From an uncultured Bdellovibrionales bacterium (GTDB lineage Bacteria > Bdellovibrionota > Bdellovibrionia > Bdellovibrionales > UBA1609), in NCBI GenBank assembly GCA_937980625.1, contig CALJPJ010000018.1:1-19231 (forward strand): 19,231 bases of DNA, in the 5' to 3' direction. The translations under genes and the position numbers were made by a program. Each line of letters begins with the position of its first letter. The first letter of the stretch is position 1. Shown here one piece after another: positions 1 to 7,634 of this stretch. The notes beneath the pieces were generated by a model. The model was given only the letters and a program-made list of their open reading frames with translations. It was not told the DNA's origin and did not search any database.

Positions 1-215
1 ATTCAATTTTAAAAGGTGAAGCTAAAATGAAAGACCTTGATTTAATCAATGGAATTTCAAGTCATATGATGGGGCGAACTATTTGCGCTTTATCTGATGC
101 TGCTGCAATGCCAGCTCTTAGTTTTTTAAAAAAATTTAGAGATGAATTTGAGTATTACGTGAAAGAAGGTCGATCAAAAGTAAAAGGGGTGAGCTATGCC
201 GAAATGCACCATTAA
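1..215 (+). CDS. nuoF: NADH-quinone oxidoreductase subunit F, C-terminal end (partial)
   Basis: This is the last ~70 codons of a gene that begins before the window; the reading frame is open from base 3. NuoF carries the FMN and NADH sites of respiratory complex I on the cytoplasmic arm, but those parts lie upstream. What is visible is the conserved NuoF tail: a Thr-Ile-Cys-Ala-Leu stretch, then Asp-Ala-Ala-Ala, then Ser-Phe-Leu-Lys-Lys-Phe-Arg-Asp-Glu-Phe-Glu. The cysteine in TICAL is the usual last ligand of the NuoF [4Fe-4S] cluster N3. An internal ATG at 27 is not a start, because the conserved sequence continues upstream of it. The gene overlaps nuoG by 20 bp, so the two are translated from one message. 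Confidence 0.9.
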   Translation, partial: SILKGEAKMKDLDLINGISSHMMGRTICALSDAAAMPALSFLKKFRDEFEYYVKEGRSKVKGVSYAEMHH

Positions 216-1746
216 TGGCACTGAAGTAGAAGTTAAAGAAGGCGCAACGGTTATTGAGGCCTTTAAAAAAATGGATGAGGATATTGCTCATTATTGTTGG
301 CACCCTGGTCTAAGTATTGCTGGGGTTTGTCGTCTTTGTATGATTGATGTTGAGGGGGCGAGAGGTCCGCAAATTGCTTGTAATACAGTGGTTAAAGAAG
401 GCATGGTTGTTACAAATCAAAGCGAACAAATTAAAGATATAGTTAAGTGGGGGATGGATTTTCATTTAATTAACCACCCACTAGATTGTCCTATTTGTGA
501 CCAAGCTGGTGAGTGTGGCTTGCAAGAGCAATATATGAAGTTTGGACAATATGACCCTGAAATGGATCAACGAAAAGTTAAAAAAAGAAAGGTCGTAGAC
601 TTAGGTGAGAAAGTCGTACTAGATTCTGAGCGTTGTATTCTTTGTTCGCGCTGTGTGCGTTTTACAGATGAAGTTTCTAAAACTAAAGAACTAGGTATTT
701 TTAATCGTGGCGATCGAAGTGAAATTGGAACCTTTAAAGATAAACCATTAAATAATAAGTATTCATTAAACACAGTTGATATTTGTCCTGTAGGTGCTTT
801 GACTTCTAAAGACTTTAGATTCCGTCAAAGAGTTTGGTATTTGAAAAATGAAGATACTGTGTGTAATGGGTGTTCAACAGGTTGTAATATAAAAGTTTAT
901 TATAATGAAGATGGTTTATTTCGAGTAAAACCTGAGCATAACGAAGAGGTGAATGGCTATTGGATGTGTGATGATGGTCGTGATATCTATAAATTTGCCA
1001 ATAAAGACCAAAGACTTTTAAAAGCCAAAAAATTTGATGGATCGACTTGGCTTGAGATGACAGCTGGTAAAGCAATGCAGGATTTACATCAAAATTTATT
1101 TAATGATGTTAAAACGAATTGCTCGAAAGTTGGTGTTGTATTTACAGGTCAATATACTAATGAAGAGTACGCCAATGCGATGCAAACCTTTAAGAGTTTG
1201 GGAGTTGCTAGTTTCTTTGAATGGAATGATTCAGAAAGTACTAAAGATGAGTTTGATGGCTTATTAATTAGAGGGGATAAAAACCCTAATACTAAAGGTT
1301 TGCAAGACGAAGCAAGAAATCATTCTGGTCTTAAAAGTTTAAGCGATGCTATCTCTGCCGTAGAATCAGGACAAATAGATACGGTTTTCGTAATGGCCCC
1401 AGAAAATATTTCTGTATATCCAAACTATCAAAAAACTTATGAATCTTTATCTAAAGCTAAAAATTTTATTTGGTTTGGAGCTAACAAAACAGAAGGTTTT
1501 GAAAAGACAAGCAGTGCAAACACTTATTTAATTCCTATGAAAAGTTATATTGAAAAAGATGGTACATTTAGTTATCACGATCACGCTCAAAAGTTTTTTG
1601 CTGTGACAACTATAGTTGCTGGAGCCTTGACTCTTTCTGAGGCTATGACACTTTTTCAAGGAAAAGAACTTGAGTTTGAGCTTCGTGCTAAGCCGATGAC
1701 TTCACTTAAAAATAATCACTTTACACTGAATAGAGGTAAATTATGA
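196..1746 (+). CDS. nuoG: NADH-quinone oxidoreductase subunit G
   Basis: NuoG is the iron-sulfur electron-transfer subunit of the complex I peripheral arm. In this 516-residue protein the cluster ligands are all visible: a [2Fe-2S] ferredoxin domain (C34, C45, C48, C62); the His-Cys3 [4Fe-4S] set (H94, C98, C101, C107); a second [4Fe-4S] set (C147, C150, C153, C197); and C223-x2-C226-x3-C230-x27-C258, which matches the extra N7 cluster known from only some bacteria such as E. coli and Thermus. The remaining ~260 residues are a reduced molybdopterin-oxidoreductase-like domain, much shorter than in E. coli NuoG (about 900 residues in all). The start at 196 follows a GGGGTG ribosome-binding sequence inside the nuoF end. 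Its TGA stop overlaps the nuoI ATG in ATGA, so coupling is likely. Confidence 0.93.
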   Translation: MPKCTINGTEVEVKEGATVIEAFKKMDEDIAHYCWHPGLSIAGVCRLCMIDVEGARGPQIACNTVVKEGMVVTNQSEQIKDIVKWGMDFHLINHPLDCPICDQAGECGLQEQYMKFGQYDPEMDQRKVKKRKVVDLGEKVVLDSERCILCSRCVRFTDEVSKTKELGIFNRGDRSEIGTFKDKPLNNKYSLNTVDICPVGALTSKDFRFRQRVWYLKNEDTVCNGCSTGCNIKVYYNEDGLFRVKPEHNEEVNGYWMCDDGRDIYKFANKDQRLLKAKKFDGSTWLEMTAGKAMQDLHQNLFNDVKTNCSKVGVVFTGQYTNEEYANAMQTFKSLGVASFFEWNDSESTKDEFDGLLIRGDKNPNTKGLQDEARNHSGLKSLSDAISAVESGQIDTVFVMAPENISVYPNYQKTYESLSKAKNFIWFGANKTEGFEKTSSANTYLIPMKSYIEKDGTFSYHDHAQKFFAVTTIVAGALTLSEAMTLFQGKELEFELRAKPMTSLKNNHFTLNRGKL

Positions 1747-2267
1747 ACAAAGTTCCTCAACCAAACAGTTTATCAAACTGGTATTTACCCGGTATTTTTA
1801 AAGGGCTATGGTATACATTAACAAATATGATTAAAAATATTTTTAATCGTAAGGCTATGCCAACATTAAATTACCCTGAAGAAAAGTATAATTATAGCTC
1901 TCGTTTTAAAGGGAATCATATTTTAACAGTTAAAAAAGATGGGTCTTTAAGGTGTACCGCCTGTATGCTTTGTGCCACAAATTGCCCCGCTCAGTGTATT
2001 AAAATTGATGCTAGTGAGCATGATGATCCAGAAGTTGAAAAGTTCCCTATTAAGTATGAGATCGATATTTTACGTTGTGTGTATTGTGGTTTTTGTGAAG
2101 AAGCCTGTCCTGTTGATGCGATTAGAATGGGGCCTGAGTGGCAAACTCCCGGCTTAGGAAATGCGAACTTTACATACGATATCCAAAAACTAGCTTACAG
2201 AGCTAATTTAAAAGGTGGTATTCAAAGTGCTGTTGATGATAAAGAAAGGCATAAGGCAGGAATTTAA
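1743..2267 (+). CDS. nuoI: NADH-quinone oxidoreductase subunit I
   Basis: NuoI is the 8Fe ferredoxin-like subunit that passes electrons through clusters N6a and N6b towards the quinone site of complex I. Two classical CxxCxxCxxxC motifs are present: C71/C74/C77/C81 and C112/C115/C118/C122, each followed by a proline as expected. The first ~35 residues contain an aromatic, membrane-facing stretch with Trp13, Trp23 and Tyr24, typical of the NuoI N-terminus that lies against NuoH. Start and nuoG stop share ATGA. Normally nuoH sits between nuoG and nuoI and nuoJ-N follow; here neither is found, and the next gene is an unrelated lipoprotein after an 83-bp gap. The membrane subunits must therefore be elsewhere. 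Confidence 0.93.
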   Translation: MNKVPQPNSLSNWYLPGIFKGLWYTLTNMIKNIFNRKAMPTLNYPEEKYNYSSRFKGNHILTVKKDGSLRCTACMLCATNCPAQCIKIDASEHDDPEVEKFPIKYEIDILRCVYCGFCEEACPVDAIRMGPEWQTPGLGNANFTYDIQKLAYRANLKGGIQSAVDDKERHKAGI

Positions 2268-2350
2268 CTTTTAGTGACACTATCGACTATAAACTCAATT
2301 AGAAAATGACTTTGTAGTTTTTATTTATTTACCTTTAACAGGAGTTCATT

Positions 2351-2821
2351 GTGAGGTTATTAGTTATACTTTTATTTAGTGTTTTATTTATTTCTTGCTC
2401 TAATATGGCCGAAAAACAGCTAAGCTTAATTTGTAATAAAAGAGCGGCTTACAGTGAAGGTAAAGTCACTGCTGCCATGCAAGACTCAAAATCCTTAAAT
2501 ATTTATGACCGCTGTAACCCTCAACATAAAGCTTTATTCATTGAAGCCTATAATGATGGCTATAATAATTATATGAAGTATGAAGCTAATCAGGTCGGCC
2601 AATTAGATGGGATAGCAGGTTTCGGAGCCTCGATCCAGTGGGTTTGCTCAGGTAAGCTTTTCCATCATTATCATTTAGGTAAGGGAAGCAGTGAGGCTAA
2701 AGCCGTTTCAAATTTAATGTCTAATTGTAAGTCTTCAGATGATAGTGTTCATTGTACAAGTATGTTTAAGCGCTGTCGCCGAGTGAATTATGGTAATATA
2801 ATTAAATCGGCATATGATTAA
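2351..2821 (+). CDS. small cysteine-containing lipoprotein, unknown function
   Basis: This encodes 156 residues from a GTG start preceded by AGGAG six bases upstream. The first 15 residues are a short hydrophobic signal ending in Phe-Ile-Ser-Cys16, a lipobox, so the mature protein should be lipid-anchored in the periplasm or outer membrane. The mature part has six more cysteines (among them C28 and a Cys-Lys-Arg-Cys-Arg-Arg-like end), enough for three disulfides. The Gly/Ala/Tyr-rich middle (an Ala-Tyr-Asn-Asp-Gly-Tyr stretch) is vaguely like DUF2799 lipoproteins, but I would not assign a family on that. It lies 83 bp after nuoI on the same strand and faces the 3005-4396 gene. A function is not recognisable. 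Confidence 0.75.
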   Translation: MRLLVILLFSVLFISCSNMAEKQLSLICNKRAAYSEGKVTAAMQDSKSLNIYDRCNPQHKALFIEAYNDGYNNYMKYEANQVGQLDGIAGFGASIQWVCSGKLFHHYHLGKGSSEAKAVSNLMSNCKSSDDSVHCTSMFKRCRRVNYGNIIKSAYD

Positions 2822-2848
2822 AATATTAATAATATACGGATAGGTTTT

Positions 2849-2880
2849 AAAATAATTATTTTTTCAAAAAAATTATTTTT
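2849..2880. terminator. possible AT-only bidirectional terminator
   Basis: An A/T-only hairpin: the left arm begins AAAATAATT and the right arm ends AATTATTTT, with A and T runs towards the loop and one bulged base. It sits between two convergent genes (ends at 2821 and 3005). The absence of G/C pairs makes it weak by standard rules. Confidence 0.3.
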
Positions 2881-3004
2881 GCTAAATATACTTTAATAAT
2901 CGAGTTAAAGAAATTTTAGGCAAGACAACAGTGCGAAGAAGCTGTCAAGAGAACTGGTGTGGAAAATAGTTGAATTTAATAAATTTATATATTCGCAATA
3001 TTAT

Positions 3005-4396
3005 TTACCTTACAAAGATCTTGAAATCACGAATATAAACTACTTGAGTTTTTGTATTTTTAAGTTGAAAAAAGAAACCAAAGCCTCTTGGATAGACATC
3101 ATCTCTCCATCGTAATCGACCCTTCCATTCACTACTTAAGACCCCATCTACAAGAGCTTGAATATGGCCATTATTCGATGATGAGGGTATGTTTTGTAAC
3201 ACGTGTATTTCGGAGCGTTGCCACACATCAACTTTTTTATCTGGAGCACCAGCAACATGCCCTCTAACATCTCCACTGTTTGGGTTGCTAAACTGACGAG
3301 CCGGATATACATATAACCAATCTTTATTTTCAAGAGTTCCGCCGATTTTATTCGCACCATAGGGGCTTCTCACTGACCAAGAATCGGGGCGGTTATTACT
3401 TCCACCAGGTGACAAAGTTTGCCCTTTTGGAGCTCCCCAATAGACCCCACGTCCTTGATAGCGACCTCCAGATCTTATACCGTCCAACGGGTACTCAGAA
3501 GGGTTATAGACCTCCATTGAAAATACAACTTCATTAAAGTCAACATTTTTTAACTGATGTCCTTTTACTGCTAATTGTTCATCTTCATCAGTTGGCGTAC
3601 TTTCAATTCTTATAGCTGGAGCACCATCAAAGTGAACCACTTTAGGTAGAACATCAGACCTAGTTTTTAACCTTATAATAGGAATACCATTAGTAAAACT
3701 ATGGCTATTTAGATAATTCTCTATTGGGTGATCAATATCTGAAGACTTTGGGGTTGATGACCAAATTTTTTTAAACCCTTGATTAAGCCAAAATTCCTCG
3801 CGCGAGTCTGCTGTAACTAATGAGGTACTTTCTTTCAATGTTGTAAAAAGAACTGGCTCTCCAATTGGAAACCAATTAAATGAAGAGCAAGCTGAATAAT
3901 CCAATGATATCGGATCAAGATGAGTATAAGCTTGGATGTAATAACTTTGCTCTGCTTCTAACCCTTTTATATTAAAATTAGAATTTTTATTGTGCTCGTC
4001 ATAGCGATCAGAAGGCTCACATTGATGAGCTGTCATATTTTCAGGTTGATTTTTCGGCCATGTAATAAATTGCAAGGGTCCTTGTTCAGTAAGGGTGACT
4101 TTAGCTATAGCTGTATCGACTTGGGGTATTACACTGATATGCTGAGCAATATATTCAATGTCATTATCATTTTTTTCTGAAGGAGAAGATCCTTCATCAA
4201 CTTCTATGAATTTATTATTATCTTGTAGAGAAGGTTCTTTGGTAACCTCTATGGAATCATCATTAATTAATTCTTTAGTTACTGAGTTAATATTTTTATC
4301 ATGACTTATTGCCCGAGTAGAATCTAAAGTGCTTCCACAGTTTTGAAAAAAAATAAAAATTAGTGATAAAAATAAAATAAAATATTTTTTTTTCAT
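3005..4396 (-). CDS. lipoprotein with fibronectin III-like and polysaccharide lyase 14-like domains
   Basis: 463 residues. Residues 1-20 are a Lys-rich, then Phe/Ile/Leu-rich, signal ending Phe-Phe-Gln-Asn-Cys20, so the protein is probably lipid-anchored despite the unusual Asn at -1. Residues 21-84 are a polar, Asp/Glu/Ser-rich linker. Residues ~85-188 read as a beta-sandwich of fibronectin III type. Residues ~190-463 carry landmarks like PL14 alginate/glucuronan lyases: GGRYQGRG (310-317), SWSVR (339-343), YVYPARQ (362-368), W392 with a basic-aromatic strand, LVDG (415-418), and Gly-Phe-Phe-Phe near 440. Family members cleave uronic-acid polysaccharides; whether this one is active or only binds glycans cannot be told here. 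The ATG at 4396 has no good Shine-Dalgarno sequence. It is monocistronic and convergent with the 2351-2821 gene. Confidence 0.75.
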   Translation of the reverse strand: MKKKYFILFLSLIFIFFQNCGSTLDSTRAISHDKNINSVTKELINDDSIEVTKEPSLQDNNKFIEVDEGSSPSEKNDNDIEYIAQHISVIPQVDTAIAKVTLTEQGPLQFITWPKNQPENMTAHQCEPSDRYDEHNKNSNFNIKGLEAEQSYYIQAYTHLDPISLDYSACSSFNWFPIGEPVLFTTLKESTSLVTADSREEFWLNQGFKKIWSSTPKSSDIDHPIENYLNSHSFTNGIPIIRLKTRSDVLPKVVHFDGAPAIRIESTPTDEDEQLAVKGHQLKNVDFNEVVFSMEVYNPSEYPLDGIRSGGRYQGRGVYWGAPKGQTLSPGGSNNRPDSWSVRSPYGANKIGGTLENKDWLYVYPARQFSNPNSGDVRGHVAGAPDKKVDVWQRSEIHVLQNIPSSSNNGHIQALVDGVLSSEWKGRLRWRDDVYPRGFGFFFQLKNTKTQVVYIRDFKIFVR

Positions 4397-4734
4397 TAGT
4401 TACGTACTCACAATTAAAAAATAAATATAGTCTATGTTGTAATTGTATCATATGTTTTAGTTAGATACTCAAATCAATATTTATTATTCGAATATTGAAA
4501 CAAATTAAATTTAGCCACTAAGCCTTGTATAATTTTTAATTTATTAAAGTAATCAAGGGTTAGAGTTTATATAAATATAAAGAAGAAATAACCAGAAACT
4601 GTTTAAAAAATATGTCGTTTAAAAAAAATGACATTTTTAGGCTATTATATTGAAATCTGTACACATGAAATTGGGTTAGAGCCAAAACAGCACCACTTTG
4701 GTTGGCACTTAATTTGTATATGTTTATGTGTAGC

Positions 4735-4739
4735 GGAGG
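4735..4739 (+). promoter_or_regulatory. strong ribosome-binding site of the short ORF at 4746
   Basis: GGAGG with a six-base spacer to ATG. Such a site is rare in this AT-rich intergenic DNA and is the main argument that the 25-codon frame is translated. Confidence 0.5.
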
Positions 4740-4745
4740 TAGCTA

Positions 4746-4823
4746 ATGAAAACAAAAAATGTTTTATTTCCAATAAAAAAAACAATGACTACATTTAAGA
4801 GTTTTAAAATTAAGTCCAAGTGA
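4746..4823 (+). CDS. possible 25-residue lysine-rich peptide
   Basis: A short open frame, MKTKNVLFPIKKTMTTFKSF followed by KIKSK, stop TGA. Its support is the best ribosome-binding site in the window: GGAGG at 4735-4739, six bases from the ATG. The product has eight lysines and no acidic residue, so it would be a small, strongly basic peptide; it has no signal peptide or obvious membrane helix. Ten bases after the stop begins the long hairpin at 4833, which would end the transcript. This makes the frame convergent with the minus-strand lipoprotein gene ending at 5061. I know no family for it. It could equally be a leader peptide of a structured RNA, or chance. Confidence 0.4.
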   Translation: MKTKNVLFPIKKTMTTFKSFKIKSK

Positions 4824-4832
4824 TTTTAATTA

Positions 4833-4975
4833 ATACCAATTTTATTAAATAATTTCCCTAAATTCTAAGCTTGTTTAAATCATAAAGTGCTCAAACAGCT
4901 CCCTACGGGAGAACTCCGCGCATTATAATTTAAACAAGCTTAGAATTTAGGGAAATTGTTTAATAGAATTGGTAT
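4833..4975. repeat. long inverted repeat A: 48-bp arms around a GC-rich core
   Basis: The arms 4833-4880 and 4928-4975 are reverse complements over 48 positions with only two differences. Both differences become G-U pairs if the plus strand is transcribed, so the RNA stem stays fully paired. Pairing continues inwards with gaps (ATAA with TTAT, then GTGC with GCGC), giving about 58 bp. The 47-nt middle contains a nested hairpin CTCCC-TAC-GGGAG at 4899-4911. The outer ends read ATACCAATT...AATTGGTAT, like terminal repeats of a small non-autonomous element. It lies between the possible short gene at 4746 and the minus-strand gene at 5061, so it could stop transcription from both sides. Confidence 0.9.
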
Positions 4976-4995
4976 AAGATTCCAAAGATGTATAT

Positions 4996-5026
4996 AAAAA
5001 AACCAGCTTTTAGATCTGGTTTTTTT
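4996..5026. terminator. bidirectional intrinsic terminator
   Basis: A perfect 11-bp stem, AAAAAAACCAG (4996-5006) with CTGGTTTTTTT (5016-5026), and a 9-base loop; T runs lie downstream on both strands. On the minus strand it is 34 bp past the stop of the LamG-like lipoprotein gene; on the plus strand it backs up inverted repeat A. Confidence 0.85.
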
Positions 5027-5060
5027 TATTTGTTTTAAGTTTACGTTTAACAGCTCAGTC

Positions 5061-5987
5061 TTAAGGGGTTGGAGTAAATGTTGTTGGCGGGTCGTTTTTG
5101 TACGGGTGACCAGCATCTAAAGAAATAGTTCTCCCCCATTTATGGGCTAAGTAGCCTTCCATTTTAAGCCTATTTTCTTGGGAAAGAGTATCGCTAAACC
5201 AAACAATTTCAGCAATATGACCATGATATAAGTTGCTATAAGCAGCACTAGTGTAGGCTCCAATTCTTGCTGCTCCTGCTGTAACACTATTTAAGCTACT
5301 AAAGCTAGCATCCAAGTTTCCATTTTGATAAAGTGACATTGATGTTCCATCTCTATGGTAGGTGTCAATGATCCAATCACCAGCAGAGTAACTAGAGCCA
5401 GATAGCCACCTATTGTAATCATAATACTTATAACGGTTACTCGTATAGGTCGTGCTTGTGATCATGAAATCAGAAGAGGCATTTGGATAGGTGGCAAAAA
5501 TAACACCTAATGTATCTGCGTTGTCTTGGAAATAAACAATAAATGCAGTAAATTTGCTACTTGGTTGCCAAGTTGCACTTGGAATATCAAGGGTTTGTTG
5601 CTGAGCTGTTCCTGCAAAGTGAATGGCATTTAAACTATTTTGAGCAGATAAATCTAAGGTGGGTTCTCTAGTTCCGGTGACTTGTGTTGCGTGTTTATTG
5701 TTTCCACTTTTATCTTGCCAACAGCCGATTCCAACACCATCTGTGGTTGCTGGTGTACTACAACCAGAGTCAGTAAATACTGTGCTTGTATCACTGGCAT
5801 CTAGCCACATAAGCATATTGCCAACATCATTTGGTGAGAATGGAGATTCAGTTCCAGAAACGGGCTCGCTATTTTCGGTTTCATCACCATAAAGTGCTTC
5901 GTCAACTTCATTACATTGAGTTAAAAAGAAACTTAAAAATAAGATCACGAATGTTTTAAACATTTTATTTTTTCTTACCTTAATCAT
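5061..5987 (-). CDS. LamG/concanavalin A-like domain lipoprotein
   Basis: 308 residues from the chosen ATG at 5987, which has AAGGA seven bases upstream; a GTG at 6014 in the same frame would add nine residues but has a poorer ribosome-binding site. The start MIKVRKNK is followed by a hydrophobic segment ending Phe-Leu-Thr-Gln-Cys25, probably the lipidated cysteine. After an acidic linker comes a jelly-roll domain: it opens with Leu-Met-Trp-Leu-Asp-Ala-Ser-Asp, has a Gly-Cys-Trp-Gln-Asp-Lys-Ser-Gly-Asn strand, and closes with a Glu-Ile-Val-Trp-Phe strand and an Ala-His-Lys-Trp-Gly stretch, typical of LamG-like surface domains. These bind glycans or proteins; no catalytic residues are evident. 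It is monocistronic with its own terminator. Confidence 0.8.
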   Translation of the reverse strand: MIKVRKNKMFKTFVILFLSFFLTQCNEVDEALYGDETENSEPVSGTESPFSPNDVGNMLMWLDASDTSTVFTDSGCSTPATTDGVGIGCWQDKSGNNKHATQVTGTREPTLDLSAQNSLNAIHFAGTAQQQTLDIPSATWQPSSKFTAFIVYFQDNADTLGVIFATYPNASSDFMITSTTYTSNRYKYYDYNRWLSGSSYSAGDWIIDTYHRDGTSMSLYQNGNLDASFSSLNSVTAGAARIGAYTSAAYSNLYHGHIAEIVWFSDTLSQENRLKMEGYLAHKWGRTISLDAGHPYKNDPPTTFTPTP

Positions 5988-5994
5988 AGTTTTG

Positions 5995-5999
5995 TCCTT
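5995..5999 (-). promoter_or_regulatory. ribosome-binding site that fixes the start at 5987
   Basis: AAGGA on the minus strand, seven bases before ATG at 5987; it favours this start over the upstream GTG at 6014. Confidence 0.6.
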
Positions 6000-6061
6000 G
6001 AGCTTACGTACCACGTCTTCTTACACCTACCTATCGGACTTTGGTGAAGTGGACTTAAGTC

Positions 6062-6092
6062 ATAATAAATATTTAATTCATATACGTATCAA
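6062..6092 (-). promoter_or_regulatory. possible sigma-70-type promoter of the LamG-like lipoprotein gene
   Basis: On the minus strand TTGATA (6087-6092) is followed after 17 bases by TTTATT, or after 19 bases by TATTAT (6062-6067). The spacing is acceptable in the first case and long in the second. No other candidate in the 5988-6245 gap looks better. Confidence 0.3.
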
Positions 6093-6320
6093 GGTGAGAA
6101 AATTAATTTTAATTTTTCATAAATAGAAACCTAACTTCAGCATATTGCTTAAAGTTATCATTCGCATCGCGTTTTTACTCTTTTTCCATTAAAAAGCTCA
6201 AGCTCGACTCTCGTTTATGATTATTTAGTCACTCAATTCAACAAGATGAATCTGCAAGATACCTTATTGACTAGAAAATATTATATGATTTTTTTGCTAA
6301 ATAATGATACAAACATAAAT

Positions 6321-7634
6321 ATGTCTAAGAAAAAAACAATTCCCAAGTCTGCATTTAAGCGCTCTATGAAATTATTTGGTGCAGCAGCTCAAATTGCATC
6401 AAAAGAAATTGGAAATAAAGTTAAATCAAGTTTAAAAAATAAAATCGAAGAAAATACACCTGAAATAGTTAAATTAAGAATTGAGCAGGCAAAAATTTTA
6501 ACTGAAAACCTTGGTCAGCTTAAAGGAGCTGCCATGAAGGTGGGGCAAATGCTAGGTACAGAAGCTAGCGACTTTCTACCTCAAGAGGCTCTTGATGTTT
6601 TAGCAAAGTTGCAAAGTGATGCTCCAGAAGTTGATTTTGATATTATGTATAAGCAAATTATATCTGATATAGGCGAAGAGAAATTTAAACAGCTAAAAAA
6701 CTTTAATAAAAACCCCATTGCCTCGGCAAGTATTGGGCAGGTTTACGAGGCAGAGTTAGCTGATGGCACAGAAGTAGTGTTAAAGGTACAGTATCCAGGG
6801 GTGGCGGACTCAATTGAGTCGGACATTAAGGTTTTAAAAAAAGTAACAGAGCCATTACTAAAAATATCAGGTCGAAAAATTGATTTAAATGAAATTTTTG
6901 AAGAAATTGCCGATACACTAAAGTTAGAAGCAGATTATGTGAATGAGAAAAAAGCGACAATAAAGTATAAAAAAAATATTAGTGGTTATAATCAGTTTGT
7001 AGTTCCTGATATTGTAGAAAAATTTTGTGGAAAAAAAGTTCTTTGTACGACAAAAATAAAAGGAGTCCCTGTTTCTCAGTGGTTAAAAACTAACCCATCT
7101 TATGAGGATCGACTAATTATTGGTAGGTCAGTTTTAGACTCTTTTATGTTGGAGTTTTATGAATTTGGCTTTGTACAAACAGATCCAAATTTTGGAAATT
7201 ACTTTGTTCAAGAAGATAGCCTTAAACTTGTATTGTTAGATTTTGGCTCAACTAAAAGCTATACAAAATCATTTATTAAACATTATAAAAAACTACTTCA
7301 TACAATGAGGCTAGGTGATCATGAGAGTATTTTAAAGTCACAATATGATGCCAATATGATTAGTGAAAAAGAATCGCAAGAAACTAAAGATAAATTTATT
7401 AAAATGTTAGAGGTATCTGTTGAACCTTTTAATGAAGCGTCGCAACCATTTAATTTTTCAGACCCAGGTTACTCAAAAAGGTCTAGAGAGTCGGTTATAG
7501 CTTTTACTTCAGCGATAAAATTTTCCCCACCACCAAGAGATTTAATTTTTCTACATAGAAAATTAGGTGGTGTTTTTAATTTATTAAAAAATATAGATAT
7601 AAAATTAGACTTAACTGATTATTGGCCTGAATAA
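6321..7634 (+). CDS. ABC1/COQ8-type atypical kinase (UbiB family)
   Basis: 437 residues from ATG 6321 (MSKKKTIPKSAFKRS, as family members begin); ATGs at 6246 and 6285 would add 25 or 12 residues with an atypical N-terminus. None has a good ribosome-binding site. Family hallmarks by this numbering: KxGQ (K73-Q76), the Ala-rich loop replacing the Gly-rich loop (ASASIGQ from A134), the lysine of VVLKVQ (K155), a conserved Glu (E203), QTDPNFGN (286-293) with catalytic D288 and N293, and DFG (D307). QTDPN rather than HADPHPGN places it with COQ8/ADCK3-like members, which support ubiquinone biosynthesis or lipid homeostasis, probably as ATPases. It stands alone on its strand. The last eight codons and stop lie inside inverted repeat B. 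Confidence 0.87.
   Translation: MSKKKTIPKSAFKRSMKLFGAAAQIASKEIGNKVKSSLKNKIEENTPEIVKLRIEQAKILTENLGQLKGAAMKVGQMLGTEASDFLPQEALDVLAKLQSDAPEVDFDIMYKQIISDIGEEKFKQLKNFNKNPIASASIGQVYEAELADGTEVVLKVQYPGVADSIESDIKVLKKVTEPLLKISGRKIDLNEIFEEIADTLKLEADYVNEKKATIKYKKNISGYNQFVVPDIVEKFCGKKVLCTTKIKGVPVSQWLKTNPSYEDRLIIGRSVLDSFMLEFYEFGFVQTDPNFGNYFVQEDSLKLVLLDFGSTKSYTKSFIKHYKKLLHTMRLGDHESILKSQYDANMISEKESQETKDKFIKMLEVSVEPFNEASQPFNFSDPGYSKRSRESVIAFTSAIKFSPPPRDLIFLHRKLGGVFNLLKNIDIKLDLTDYWPE

Larger units (their letters stand above)
4397..5060. other. 664-bp gene-poor region between two lipoprotein genes
   Basis: Very AT-rich. It holds, left to right: a short inverted repeat with 8-bp arms at 4474-4498; a bulged hairpin at about 4605-4638 (AAAAAT..TGTC / GACATTTTT); the possible 25-codon gene at 4746-4823; the 48-bp-arm inverted repeat at 4833-4975; and the terminator at 4996-5026. 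The left ~200 bp should contain the promoter of the minus-strand gene starting at 4396, for example TTGATT at 4472-4477 (minus strand), but I could not fix a convincing -10 box. Confidence 0.6.
5988..6320. other. intergenic region between divergent genes
   Basis: 333 bp between the minus-strand gene starting at 5987 and the preferred start of the ABC1 kinase at 6321. It holds the possible minus-strand promoter at 6062-6092, a 10-bp palindrome GACTTAAGTC at 6052-6061, and a small hairpin CTTTTT-CCATT-AAAAAG near 6179-6195. The kinase frame stays open back to an ATG at 6246, so part of this could be coding. Confidence 0.5.

Noticed and set aside
4899..4916. The core CTCCCTACGGGAG resembles the conserved 16S rRNA stretch around CCTACGGGAGGC.
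   Set aside because: Only about ten bases match and no other rRNA sequence surrounds them; the palindrome alone explains the likeness.
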